From CAWGJC01 sp965276665 (GTDB lineage: Bacteria > Pseudomonadota > Alphaproteobacteria > Acetobacterales > Acetobacteraceae): DNA of 64,000 nt. Shown here piece by piece: positions 8,285 to 17,008 of the stretch. A program made the translations under genes and the position numbers. The first letter of the stretch is position 1, and the number at the start of each line of letters is the position of its first letter. Location of the stretch: assembly GCA_965276665.1 (NCBI GenBank), contig OZ255620.1, positions 3,658,001-3,722,000 of the forward strand, read 5' to 3'. The notes under the pieces were generated by a model that was not told the origin of the DNA, did no database searches, and saw only the letters and a program-made list of their open reading frames with translations.

Positions 8285-9529
8285 ATGCTGGAGGGCATCC
8301 GCATCGTCGAGCTTGCGAGCGGCGTCGCCGGGCCGATGGCGGCGCTGCGCCTCGGCGATCTCGGGGCCGATGTGATCAAGGTGGAGGAGGAAGCGGGCGA
8401 TTGGATGCGCGACGCCGCACCGGCGATGGCGGATGGCAGCTCGGCCGGCTTCTTCGCGCTCAACCGCGGCAAACGCGCAATCGCGCTCGGGGCGAGCCCG
8501 GAAGGGGCCGCGCCGCTGCTGGTGCGCCTGCTCGCGAAGGCCGACGTGTTCATCACTGATCGCGGGGAGACGGCGCTGCGCGGGCTCGGGCTCGGGCCGG
8601 CGCTCGCGGAGAACTGGGCGGAGAATCCCGGGCTGATCGTCGCCGACGTCTCCGTCTGGGGGCGGCATGGGCCGATGGCGGAGACGCCGGGCTCGGAGCT
8701 CACGGCGCAGGCGATGGCCGGGTACACGCGCTATCTCGGCACGAAGCAGGACCCGCCACGGCGTCTCGGCGCGGATGTCGCGGGCGCGGGCGCCGCGGTG
8801 TTCACCGTGCAGGCGGTGCTGGCATCGTTGCTGGCGCGGCGGCGCGGGGCGGCCGGCCAGCGTGTCTCGACATCGCTGCTGAATGCGCTGATCAGCATGA
8901 AGAGCATTCAGCTCGCCGCGCAATCGGATCCGGATCAGTATTCGGGGCCGCGGATCGGTGGTCCGCATGATCCGCCGGAGCGCGGCTGGAAGACGGCGGA
9001 CCGGCCGATTTTCTTTGCCTTCGGCGGATCGGTCGGTGCGGAGGGTCGTCCTGGCTGGTCGTCCTTCGTCGAGGAGATCGGCATGGAACATCTGCTGGAA
9101 GATTCGCGGCTGGATCGCAACGGCCGCAAATCCACCGGCCATGGCTCGCTCGTGCACGAGATGCGCGACACCTATGAGAAAGGGTTTGCCGGCTATACGG
9201 CGGACGATCTCGTCGCGCGCATCCGCGAGCGCGGCGCGAATGCGGCCGTCTACATGCACGCCGACGAGACGCTCGCGCACAAGCAGACCGAGGCGCTGAA
9301 TATCGTCCGCGAAGTGCCGGCCGGCGACGCCACCATGCGGGTAAGCGCTTTTCCTGCCCGCTTCTCCGCCGCCGAGCTGGAGCTCCGCGGCCATGCGCCC
9401 GCGCTCGGACAGCATGGGCTCGCGATCGCCCGGGGAGCCGGTTTTTCTCCGGACGAGATCGCCCGGTTGCGCGATGCGGGCGGCCTCATGCTTCCGGAAG
9501 GCGAGCTCGCCGGCAGGACAGGCTCGTGA
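8285..9529 (+). CDS. Class III CoA-transferase (CaiB/BaiF family), second copy with Glu at the catalytic position
   Basis: A 414-residue paralogue of the preceding enzyme. It keeps the N-terminal fold (MLEGIRIVELASGVAGPMA, LGADVIKVEEE). At the residue aligned with D138 of the first copy it has Glu (E138, in PGSELTAQAMAG). A carboxylate is retained, so it may be active with a glutamyl intermediate, or it may be a structural partner. The C-terminal part is longer and more divergent. It overlaps the next gene by 4 bases (GTGA), which supports one operon. Family is certain; activity is not. Confidence 0.85.
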   Translation: MLEGIRIVELASGVAGPMAALRLGDLGADVIKVEEEAGDWMRDAAPAMADGSSAGFFALNRGKRAIALGASPEGAAPLLVRLLAKADVFITDRGETALRGLGLGPALAENWAENPGLIVADVSVWGRHGPMAETPGSELTAQAMAGYTRYLGTKQDPPRRLGADVAGAGAAVFTVQAVLASLLARRRGAAGQRVSTSLLNALISMKSIQLAAQSDPDQYSGPRIGGPHDPPERGWKTADRPIFFAFGGSVGAEGRPGWSSFVEEIGMEHLLEDSRLDRNGRKSTGHGSLVHEMRDTYEKGFAGYTADDLVARIRERGANAAVYMHADETLAHKQTEALNIVREVPAGDATMRVSAFPARFSAAELELRGHAPALGQHGLAIARGAGFSPDEIARLRDAGGLMLPEGELAGRTGS

Positions 9530-10611
9530 AGCGCCGCGTCTTCCTGGCCGGCAGCACGGCGTTGCTGGCCGCACGCGCGCAGGCCGCGACGCCGCCGCCC
9601 GAGCTCGTGCAGATCACGCCGGCGCTGATCGCCGCCGCGCAGAAGAACGGGCGCGTTCTCGTCCGGTATTCCTCGCCCGTCGATGAGATGACGGACATGG
9701 CGCGCGCGTTCGAGAAACGCTTCGACGTTCAGGTGCAGATGGACCGCAAGGTCGGCGTGGTCGCGACCCAGCTCTTCGCGACGGAGGAGCGCGCCGGCCA
9801 GCACGTGATGGACGTGAATTTCGGCAGCGATCCGCCGGGCCTGCTCGATCTCGCCGAGCAGGGTCTCTATCTGCGCTACACCTTGCCGGACATCGCGCAG
9901 AAGATCGACGCATCCTGCATCATCCCCGAGCTCGGCTACGCGCCGCGCTGGACCGATGTCGTGGTGGCGTACAATCCGGGCGTGCTGCCGTCCAGCCGGG
10001 CGGCTCAATTGCTGTCCACGTGGAACGGCCTGCTCGACCCATCGCTCACCGGCAAGATCGGCCTGACGGAACCGGCCGGCGGCGGCGTCGCCTTCGCGAC
10101 GTATCTGATGTTCTATCGCCTGCCGCAATACGGACGCGCTTTCGTCCAGAAGCTGGGGAAGCAGCAGCCGCGCCTCTACCCGGGCTCCGCGCAGGGACGC
10201 GAAGATCTGGCCGCCGGCGCCATCTCGGTCTTCCTGCCTGATTGGGAATCGGCGGAGTTGGAGGAGGTGCTGAAGGGTTCCAAGATCGCCTGGTGCTATC
10301 CCGAGATCCTGCCGGGCTTTGCGAACACCTTTCTTTCCATCTCCGCTCACGCACCGCACCCGGCTGCGGCACGGCTGTTCTGCGCCTGGTTTTTCACGCG
10401 AGAAGGCGCCCCCGCCCTGGAAGCGGCGCAATCCCGCCCGACGCTCAAGGGCGTTCCGGATACACGCAGCGGGTTGGCGGCAGTGAAGAACACGGATTGG
10501 TGGACGCCGTTTCCGGAAGCGCGTCGCTGGGCGCCGAGCCAGGACGACTGGAACAAGAACTACGCCGATCTGATGCCCGACATGCGCGCCGCTCTAGGCT
10601 GGAACGGTTAA
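9526..10611 (+). CDS. ABC transporter substrate-binding protein, ferric/polyamine type (second paralogue)
   Basis: A 361-residue binding protein starting with GTG inside the stop of the CoA-transferase gene. Signal sequence MKRRVFLAGSTALLAARAQA has a twin arginine. It is clearly homologous over its whole length to the operon's first gene, sharing VRYSSPVDEM, FATEE, TWNGLLDPSL and EPAGGGV. Having two related receptors bracket one permease/ATPase pair suggests two ligands, such as substrate variants, or two affinity ranges. The stop codon TAA at 10609-10611 coincides with the start of the hairpin element at 10611, so that element may supply the last base of the stop. Confidence 0.87.
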   Translation: MKRRVFLAGSTALLAARAQAATPPPELVQITPALIAAAQKNGRVLVRYSSPVDEMTDMARAFEKRFDVQVQMDRKVGVVATQLFATEERAGQHVMDVNFGSDPPGLLDLAEQGLYLRYTLPDIAQKIDASCIIPELGYAPRWTDVVVAYNPGVLPSSRAAQLLSTWNGLLDPSLTGKIGLTEPAGGGVAFATYLMFYRLPQYGRAFVQKLGKQQPRLYPGSAQGREDLAAGAISVFLPDWESAELEEVLKGSKIAWCYPEILPGFANTFLSISAHAPHPAAARLFCAWFFTREGAPALEAAQSRPTLKGVPDTRSGLAAVKNTDWWTPFPEARRWAPSQDDWNKNYADLMPDMRAALGWNG

Positions 10612-10734
10612 AGCATTTTCAGTTAAGTCGGCGCCGGCCCTCGTCCCCGCCCGGCCTCCCACGAAAGTATACGACCGTTGGGGGGCCGGGTGGGGCGAGG
10701 GCCGGCGCCGACGCCACCGAAGGTGAAAATGCTC
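10611..10734. mobile_element. 124-bp TA-flanked inverted-repeat element (MITE-like)
   Basis: The ends are AGCATTTTCA (10612-10621) and its exact inverse TGAAAATGCT (10724-10733). Inside them lie long GC-rich arms of about 32 bases (10627-10660 and 10681-10712), starting GTCGGCGCCGGCCCTCG, with a few mismatches and a 20-base loop. The unit is bracketed by TA dinucleotides at 10609-10610 and 10735-10736, the target preference of IS630/Tc1-type elements. The right end, CCACCGAAGG plus TGAAAATGCTCTAG, recurs exactly at 57691-57714 beside the IS630-type element. It codes for nothing visible. As RNA it would fold into a very stable hairpin that could end the upstream operon's transcript. Confidence 0.7.
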
Positions 10735-10908
10735 TAGTTGGCCAGCTCGTCTTCCTCACCGCCCGCAGCGGTCGCGACGGCCTACCCACCAGAGGCTCAT
10801 ATTCGTCGTCCTTGGTTGCATCGGTGGCGGCGGTTGCCGTCGCTCAAGCAGAACCGCACGTTGGGTGCATTGGGTCGATTGGGACGCTGGCATGCGGATC
10901 ACCAACCT

Positions 10909-11301
10909 TCAGCCCGCACGGTCCATTGTGGTGAGAAGGTTGGACATCGCTTGTTTGCACGACGCGGGATCGGGAGTGCTGGCCCGAAGGGCGGAGAGGG
11001 CGCGATCGATGGCCTTGTCAACAGTGTGCCACTCGGCGGCCGCGCGGGGCTTCAACCCGGCTTCCGCTTCGTCCCATGACGTTTCAAGGTCCTTAATCCG
11101 CACCTTAGCTCCCGCGAGGTCACCCTTTTCGACCATTGCCGCAGTGTCGGCCGCGATGGTTCGGAACGGCGTCAAGTCGCCGAGCTTGGATGGTGCCGCA
11201 ACGGCCGGGCCGGTTGCGCCTATCAGGATGATGGCAGCAGTCGGCACAGCAATCAGGGCAGGAAGCAGGGCAAACGTCCGAGCGAGCTTAAGCGGGTTCA
11301 T
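10909..11301 (-). CDS. Small secreted protein of unknown function next to a COG4705 membrane protein
   Basis: A 130-residue protein on the minus strand starting MNPLKLARTFALLPALIA. The ATG at 11301 is preceded by AAGGAG. A longer open frame exists, but its extra N-terminus lacks a signal, while this start gives a clean signal peptide ending near AVAAP. The mature part (about 95 residues) is helical and rich in Ala and Asp/Glu, with repeated (K/R)-I-K-D-L-E and ALSALRAS-type segments and a single Cys. I do not recognise a characterised family. It lies 28 bases downstream of the COG4705 gene, and such small proteins are common companions of that membrane protein. Confidence 0.7.
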   Translation of the reverse strand: MNPLKLARTFALLPALIAVPTAAIILIGATGPAVAAPSKLGDLTPFRTIAADTAAMVEKGDLAGAKVRIKDLETSWDEAEAGLKPRAAAEWHTVDKAIDRALSALRASTPDPASCKQAMSNLLTTMDRAG

Positions 11302-11329
11302 GCTGATCTCCTTTGTTGCTTCCTGCGGA

Positions 11330-12076
11330 TCAAAGCTCTTGTGCCGCTTTGGCCCGATCCGTCCGGAAGCTGAGCATTGCCACCAGGGCAACGATCACCG
11401 CGAGGAAGGCGATGCTCGTCACGATCGTGCCGAGCCCCAGGCCGCCATAGGTCTGCGCCTGCGACAGCAGGTCGCCCAGCGAGGCGCCGAGCGGCCGGGT
11501 GAGGATGTAGGCGAGCCAGAACGTCAGCACGGCGTTCGCCCCCAGGCGATAGGCACCGTAGATTGCCGCGATCATGACACCGAAGACCACGACACCGACG
11601 TTGAAGCCTAAACCGAGCGCCTCGGTCGCAAGGTCTCCTGCGGCCGTGCCCAGCGCGAAGGTGAACAGAATCGCCGTCCAGTAGAACAGCTCACGCCGTG
11701 TCGTGGTGATGCTGTGGATAGAAAGCGTGCGCTCTTGGGCATACCAGACGGCAAAGGTGACCGCCAACAGCACCGCGAAGACAGCCGTGCTCACATAAAG
11801 GCTGACATCCAGCTGGTCGGTCAGGGCGTCGGTGATCTGAGTGCCAACCACGCTGACTAAGACAACGGTGAGCCAGTAGACCCAAGGAACATACTGCCGT
11901 GCCCGCATTTGCATGAGCAGGGACGCAAGTAGGAGCGTCACCATGATTCCGTCGGTAATCGCGGCGCCAAGCCCAACATGCACCGCAAGGTAGTCGGCGC
12001 CGGTCTCTCCAACGGTCGTGGACATGATCTTGATGGCCCAGAAGGCGATCGTGACTTCGGGGACCTTGTTCAGCAT
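11330..12076 (-). CDS. COG4705-type multispanning membrane protein
   Basis: A 248-residue integral membrane protein with about seven hydrophobic segments, starting MLNKVPEVTIAFWAIKI. It resembles the uncharacterised COG4705 membrane-anchored proteins, which start this way and include the GETGADYLAVHVGLG, FYWTAILFTFALGTAAGDL and AYRLGANAVLTFWLAYI blocks, all seen here. The charged/polar motifs repeat in the two halves, suggesting an internal duplication. The start was chosen at the conserved MLNKVPE; the open frame continues upstream without family similarity. It forms a two-gene minus-strand unit with the small secreted protein. Function is unknown; transport is a guess. Confidence 0.75.
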   Translation of the reverse strand: MLNKVPEVTIAFWAIKIMSTTVGETGADYLAVHVGLGAAITDGIMVTLLLASLLMQMRARQYVPWVYWLTVVLVSVVGTQITDALTDQLDVSLYVSTAVFAVLLAVTFAVWYAQERTLSIHSITTTRRELFYWTAILFTFALGTAAGDLATEALGLGFNVGVVVFGVMIAAIYGAYRLGANAVLTFWLAYILTRPLGASLGDLLSQAQTYGGLGLGTIVTSIAFLAVIVALVAMLSFRTDRAKAAQEL

Positions 12077-12184
12077 TCGAGTTGTGGGGCTCGATGGGTA
12101 TGAGGACACGGCTACAGTGCTCCAGCGCTGCGAGAGTAAGCTCACATCTTGCCTGCCGACAGATTGGCTCCCGATGAATAGAGG

Positions 12185-12200
12185 GTTGGGAAATCCCAAC
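12185..12200. promoter_or_regulatory. Perfect palindrome GTTGGGA-AA-TCCCAAC
   Basis: A 7-bp perfect inverted repeat with a 2-base centre, about 110 bases upstream of the COG4705 start codon on its promoter side. Size and symmetry fit a dimeric repressor site, but no regulator gene is adjacent. Confidence 0.4.
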
Positions 12201-12223
12201 ATTGATACCCTAAGCCGCCGCCC

Positions 12224-12245
12224 TGAGACGCCGAACCGCGTCTCA
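12224..12245. terminator. Hairpin TGAGACGC-N6-GCGTCTCA
   Basis: Perfect 8-bp arms with a 6-base loop (CGAACC), followed on the plus strand by TTTGG. It could be a weak terminator or another operator. It lies 24 bases from the preceding palindrome. Confidence 0.35.
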
Positions 12246-12528
12246 TTTGGGCCGGAAATCAGTACTCGAGACGCTGGCGGCGACAGAGATGTTCGCCAAA
12301 CAAGGCGCTAGAACCTGTGGAGTGAGCGAATGCGAACGGAACATGCTGTCGTAGCCCGTGTCGGCAAGCATGACATCGGGACCGGCGTCGTGTTCGGCAG
12401 TCTCGCGGCAGCCTCCCTGGCATCCTTCGGGGCAGTTAGGCCGGCATTAACCTCGCGCTGCTGGAATGGCGGCAAGACGCAAGGCAGGCGCAACGACGCA
12501 CCGCCCATCGTCAGCGAGGTTTGGCTGG

Positions 12529-13713
12529 ATGCAAAAAGCATTCGCGGCGCGGCTCGCCGCGCGCCTTTCCGCAACTCTGCTCGGCGGGATCAGCCTGACG
12601 GTGCTGCCGGCCGGGCTCGCTGCCGGTGCCGCGCTGGCGCAGGCCATGGTGAGCGTCTCGCAGGGTGCGGATGGCCGGAACGCCTACATCTCGTTGTTTG
12701 CCTGGGGTGATCGGTATTCCGCGGAGCCGGGCGCTGATGGCGGCCCCGTCTCGCTCATGAACGCGCAGTCCAATCTCGCCGCGACCGGCACGACGGTCCG
12801 CGTGGGCTCGATCGGCGGCCGTGGCGGCAAAGGCGCGTCCTCGGGCTTCTCCTACGAATATGGCCGGACCGGCGGGCGCGGCGGCCAGGCCAGCCTGGTG
12901 CAGACCGGCGCCATCGCCGGGCAGGGTGCGCAGAAAACCGCCGTGCCGCTGCTCAGCGTGTTCTCCGAAGGCGGGGATGGCGGCAATGCCGATAGCGGGC
13001 TTGGCCGAGGCGGCGAGGCGGGCGCGGTGACGTTCGATCTCGCCTCGAAGGCCACGACCACCGGCGAGAATTTCGCCGCCATCCTGGCGACCTCGAAAGG
13101 CGGGGATGCCGGAAGCGGCGGCGATTTCGCCCAGTTCGCTCGCAACGATCATGGCGGGAATGGCGGATCGGTCACCGTGCGCCTCGGCGCGACGTCCATT
13201 GTGTCGACTGCCGGGAAGGATGCGCCGGCGGTGGTCGCGCAATCGATCGGCGGCCATGGCGGGGACCGCACCAACGCCTTCTATTCCGAGCCGTTGCTGA
13301 CCGATGGCGGCGCCGGCGGCGCGGTCTCGGTGACGAATGCCGGCACGCTCGCGACGAGCGGGAAATACAGCACCGCGCTGGTCGCGCAATCGGTGGGCGG
13401 ACGCGGCGACGCCGCGTTCAATGCCGGCGATGGCGGCAAGGCCGCGCCCGGCGGCATGGTCTCGATCGTCAATGCCGGCACCATCCGCATCAGCGGTCTC
13501 GCCTCATCCGGTCTCGTCGCGCAGAGCATCGGCGGCGGCAATCCGCTCGACGCCTTCCAGTCGCGTCCGCCATCGACGGCGCCGAGCGGCGGCGGCCGCG
13601 GCGGAACGGGCGTCAGTTCTTTTCCGTCGGCTCCGGGGCGCCGGCGGCAAGGGCGGCGATGGCGGCGCGGTGACCGTGCGGAACGGCGGCACGATCGAGA
13701 CCCAGGGGTCTGA
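12529..13713 (+). pseudogene. Autotransporter-type passenger domain, truncated and frameshifted
   Basis: The reading frame from ATG 12529 (MQKAFAARLAARLSATLLGG) has a long signal-like N-terminus. It is followed by a glycine-rich beta-helix passenger of the type found in autotransporter outer-membrane proteins: imperfect repeats around SIGGRGGKG, VVAQSIGGHGGD, LVAQSVGGRGD and LVAQSIGGG. Near 13615-13645 the frame is lost. The continuation GGKGGDGGAVTVRNGGTIETQG is readable only in another frame and stops making sense near 13710. No barrel domain follows; the next gene is an unrelated oxidase on the other strand. A full protein would be at least twice this length, so this is a remnant. At least two small indels are needed to join the frames. 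Confidence 0.75.
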
Positions 13714-13758
13714 TCCGGAGGGCAGGAGGCAAGCGGGGGCCTGTGACGGGCAAGCGGT

Positions 13759-15246
13759 TCAGAGGTCGGTCGTGCCGGATCCTTGCCGAAAATCCGCCTC
13801 GGCGCCCGGGTCGATCTGCCGCGCGGCCCGCAATCCGGACTCGATCGCCCCTTCCACCCAGCCGGTCTTCATCGTGGTGAAGTCGCCTGCGAGATGCACG
13901 CGCCCTTCTGGGCGTGCTGCTTCGTCCAGCATCCAGCCGCCACCGATCGGCAGGCCGCCGACCGAGCCTTTGATCCAGGGCTGTTCGGTCCAGGCAAACT
14001 CCTTCGCCTCGACCACCCCGTCGAACAGGTCGGGCATGTCGGCGCGGAATTGGTCGATGACGGGTTGTGCCCGCTGACCCGCCGGCATCTTCAGGACCGC
14101 GGCGGCATTCCTGTCGTTCAGGTAGAAGAACGTGTTGCCCATGCCGCCGGGCTCGTTGCCGGTGATGTCGATCACCCGCTCCCACGCCCGGTCGGTGCCG
14201 GCCATCGGCCAGCCATGCACGTTCCGCGACAGCCAGGATGGCGTGCGCGTCTGCACGATGATCTTGACCGTGTTGCCCCAGCCCATCTCCGCGAACACGC
14301 GACGCTTCGGAGCGGACCAGCCGGATGCCATCCGGACATCGCCGAGAACGCTGAACGGGATGCTGGAGACCACCGCATCGGCCAGGAGCTCGCGGCCGCC
14401 GCGGGTGGCGACGCGGCAATGCGGTCCGTCGTCGTCGATCGCGATGACGGGCGCGTTCAGCACGATGCGGTCCCGCCCGAGCGCATCGGCCATCGCCAGC
14501 GGCAGGCGCTGGTTGCCGCCGGCGATGCGGAACAAGGCCTTCTGCCCGAAATGATAGGCGAAGCGCGGCAGCATCTGCAGCGCCGGCGCGGCGCATGTGC
14601 CGGTGCCGGCATGGGCCTCCAGCAGGTTGCAGAATGCGTCCGAAGCCCCGACCTGCCGGATCAGCGTCCCGACGGTCACCTCGTCGAACCGCGCCAAATG
14701 GCCGCCATGCGCCCATCGATCGTCCAGCACCGTGCGGGAATCGACGCCGCATCGGTACAGATACCGGTAGAGATTGGACGCGACGCTCACGTTGCGCTCT
14801 TCGGTGGTCAGGTCCCAGGGCCAGTTGGCGAGATTGGCGCTGTCCGCCGTCTTGCCGTCGATGAGGTAGCGCGGCTGGCCGTCATTGAGGCTCAGCACGG
14901 GCAGGCCGAATTGCCGGATGAGGCCGAGCACGTAGGGCATGTTGGCCCTGAAATGGCCGCCACCCGCCTCGGTGAACTGTCCTCCGCTCAGCGGCTCGGA
15001 GAGCAGGCGGCCGCCGATCCGGTCCTGGTATTCGACGATCGTGACGTCATGGCCGCGCCGGTGCAGGGCGAGCGCCGCCGTGAGGCCGGACATGCCGGCC
15101 CCCAGCACGACGATCCGCTTGCGACTGGCCGCGCGCGCTGGCCGCCGGAGCAGCCCGCCCGTGATCCCCGTCGCGAGCGCGCCGGTGAGAAGCGTCCGGC
15201 GCGTCGGTGCCGTGGAATCCGCTTTGTCGCTGCGTCGCATGTCCAT
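13759..15246 (-). CDS. Flavin-containing amine oxidase, Tat-exported
   Basis: About 495 residues. An N-terminal Tat signal (RRTLLTGALATGITGGLLRRPARA) is followed by the FAD-binding dinucleotide motif VLGAGMSGLTAALALHRRG and the second family signature GGRLLSE. The C-terminal FAD-contact region GRVHLAGDFTTMKTGWVEGAIESGLRAA is characteristic of monoamine/polyamine oxidases. The enzyme would oxidise an amine to an aldehyde or imine with release of hydrogen peroxide, probably in the periplasm. I set the start at 15246 (MDMRRSDK), with a second ATG two codons later. The open frame extends to 15435, but that extension only displaces the Tat signal. The gene stands alone; the substrate is not evident. 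Confidence 0.87.
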   Translation of the reverse strand: MDMRRSDKADSTAPTRRTLLTGALATGITGGLLRRPARAASRKRIVVLGAGMSGLTAALALHRRGHDVTIVEYQDRIGGRLLSEPLSGGQFTEAGGGHFRANMPYVLGLIRQFGLPVLSLNDGQPRYLIDGKTADSANLANWPWDLTTEERNVSVASNLYRYLYRCGVDSRTVLDDRWAHGGHLARFDEVTVGTLIRQVGASDAFCNLLEAHAGTGTCAAPALQMLPRFAYHFGQKALFRIAGGNQRLPLAMADALGRDRIVLNAPVIAIDDDGPHCRVATRGGRELLADAVVSSIPFSVLGDVRMASGWSAPKRRVFAEMGWGNTVKIIVQTRTPSWLSRNVHGWPMAGTDRAWERVIDITGNEPGGMGNTFFYLNDRNAAAVLKMPAGQRAQPVIDQFRADMPDLFDGVVEAKEFAWTEQPWIKGSVGGLPIGGGWMLDEAARPEGRVHLAGDFTTMKTGWVEGAIESGLRAARQIDPGAEADFRQGSGTTDL

Positions 15247-15724
15247 CCCATCCCCAGAGGCGCCGGACATTTTCCCAGCGCGTCGTGACCCGATGCATCC
15301 CGAGGCCGCGCCGGATGCGGCGCCGTCGAGGCGCACGATCGATGTGCCACGTTCTGGCGGAGCTATCGCGCAAGACCCGGTGAACGGAGCGGGTATTCGG
15401 CCATCTGCCGTCCGCGATGAGGGGTCGGCCCCCAACCGCTTGCGCGGGGGCGCGACGTTTGCAGGCTCCCGGAGTCCGCAACGTATACGAAACGTCGTCC
15501 TCGCAAAACCATTCTGTCGACCGAAGGTTAGAAGCGGTGTCGCCCTCGCGCGGATTTCGCGCTATACGCGCCGGCCTTCCGCGAAAGCAGAAAATCGCCT
15601 GGTTCTGCCGCATGCCGCCGACGGGGAATGCGGCCTGCGCGGGTCACCACAACACGATGAATGGGTGCGGCGAGGCGGCACCAGATTAGCGGTGGGCGAG
15701 CGGATCATCAGTCGAGGAAAACGC
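15247..15724. other. Intergenic region between divergent oxidase and exporter genes
   Basis: About 480 bases with no supportable gene on either strand. It must hold promoters for both flanking genes. I see no strong -35/-10 pair and no long inverted repeat. Confidence 0.5.
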
Positions 15725-17008
15725 GTGAACGACATGCAAGCCGACGGCCCCCGCGCCGCGGCCGGGAAGCCGCATTCCGTCTATCGCCGCGCCATCGTGC
15801 TCGGGATGGTGATCGCGGTCGGCGCCTTTGCGATCGACATGTACATCCCGGGTTTCGCCGCGATCGCGCGGGATCTGCATAGCGATCCCGGCACCGTGCA
15901 GCTCAGCATGACCAGCTTCTTCGTGGCGCTGGCGCTCGGGCAGCTGATCTACGGTCCGGTCTCGGATGCGGCCGGGCGGATCCCGCCGATCTTCGTCGGG
16001 CTCGCGCTGTTCGCGCTCTCCTGTCTCGGCGCCGCCCTGGCGACATCCATCGGAACCCTGATCGCCGCGCGTTTCTTCCAGGGCCTCGGCGCGGCGGCGA
16101 CCGCGGTCATCCCGATGGCGGTGATCCGCGACGAGCATACCGGCCCGGATGCCGCGCGACTGCTCTCCCTCGCCATGGCTTCGCTCAGCGTCTCGCCGAT
16201 CCTGGCGCCGGTCTTCGGCGGGTTTCTGGTGCAGTACACCTCATGGCGTCTGATCTTTATCGTGCTGATCGCGATCACCGCCGCGGTGTCGGTGCTGATC
16301 GCGACACAGCTTCCGGAGACCTGGCCGCGCGCGCGGCGCGTCAAGCTGCGGCCGGGCGGCATCCTGCGGACCTATGGCCGGCTGATCCGCACGCGCCGGT
16401 TCATCGCGCCGGTCGCCATCGCGGCTTGCGGGCAGGCCGTGCTGTTCGTGTTCATCGCCGGCTCGCCTTTCGTCTTCGTCACGCTGCATCGGGTGACGCC
16501 GACGCTGTTCGGCATCTTGTTCGCGCTGCACGCGATCTGCCTGATCGGGATCAGCCAGTTCAACGCGCCCATGCTGCGGCGTTTCGGCGCGAAGCGGCTG
16601 ATCGGCGCGGCTTCGGTGGCGCTCGGCATCGCCGCGCTGGCTTTCGCGGCGCTGGTGCTGGGCGGCCTCGCCGCGCTCTGGCCGCTGGTGCTGCTCACGC
16701 TCTCGATGTTCCTCTGCCTCGGATTGATCCTGGCGCCTGCCTTCCTGACGGCGATGGAGCCGTTCGGCGTGGTCGCCGGGGCGGCCGCGGCGATCGGGGC
16801 CGGGATCGAGTTTTCCGTCAGCTCGGTCGTGACCTTCCTGATGGGTATCGCCGCCGATGGCAGCGCGCGGCCGATGGCGATCGCCCTGGCGCTGATGGCC
16901 TGCCTCACGCTCCTGTGCTGGGCCTGGTTCTCCCGGCTCCCCCTGCATCCGGCCCAGATCGCGGGAGATAGAGCGGGGGCGAGCGGCGCTTGTGACCCCC
17001 CGGCTTGA
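15725..17008 (+). CDS. Bcr/CflA-type MFS drug exporter
   Basis: A 427-residue, 12-helix major facilitator. Helix 1 carries AIDMYIPGFAAIARDL, the loop between helices 2 and 3 has GPVSDAAGRIPPIF, and helices 4-5 contain GLGAAATAVIPMAVIRD, matching Bcr/CflA drug:proton antiporters. I chose GTG 15725 because GAGGAAAA lies about 8 bases upstream; an ATG at 15734 is the alternative. The frame remains open far upstream, but that portion overlaps the oxidase gene on the opposite strand. The stop codon TGA (17006-17008) falls inside the CGGCTTGACCCCC repeat, so the repeat defines the C-terminus (ACDPPA). Confidence 0.85.
   Translation: MNDMQADGPRAAAGKPHSVYRRAIVLGMVIAVGAFAIDMYIPGFAAIARDLHSDPGTVQLSMTSFFVALALGQLIYGPVSDAAGRIPPIFVGLALFALSCLGAALATSIGTLIAARFFQGLGAAATAVIPMAVIRDEHTGPDAARLLSLAMASLSVSPILAPVFGGFLVQYTSWRLIFIVLIAITAAVSVLIATQLPETWPRARRVKLRPGGILRTYGRLIRTRRFIAPVAIAACGQAVLFVFIAGSPFVFVTLHRVTPTLFGILFALHAICLIGISQFNAPMLRRFGAKRLIGAASVALGIAALAFAALVLGGLAALWPLVLLTLSMFLCLGLILAPAFLTAMEPFGVVAGAAAAIGAGIEFSVSSVVTFLMGIAADGSARPMAIALALMACLTLLCWAWFSRLPLHPAQIAGDRAGASGACDPPA

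Larger units (their letters stand above)
12077..12528. other. Non-coding stretch with two perfect inverted repeats
   Basis: About 450 bases between the COG4705 gene and the autotransporter remnant. I see no convincing gene; the short frames here lack homology and ribosome-binding sites. It contains the two palindromes listed separately. Confidence 0.5.

Noticed and set aside
10738..10908. Possible small gene between the hairpin element and the secreted protein
   Set aside because: Several short frames are open but none has a convincing start, composition or similarity.
12330..12710. A 126-codon frame upstream of and overlapping the autotransporter remnant
   Set aside because: No signal, no domain, no ribosome-binding site, and it overlaps the better supported passenger frame.
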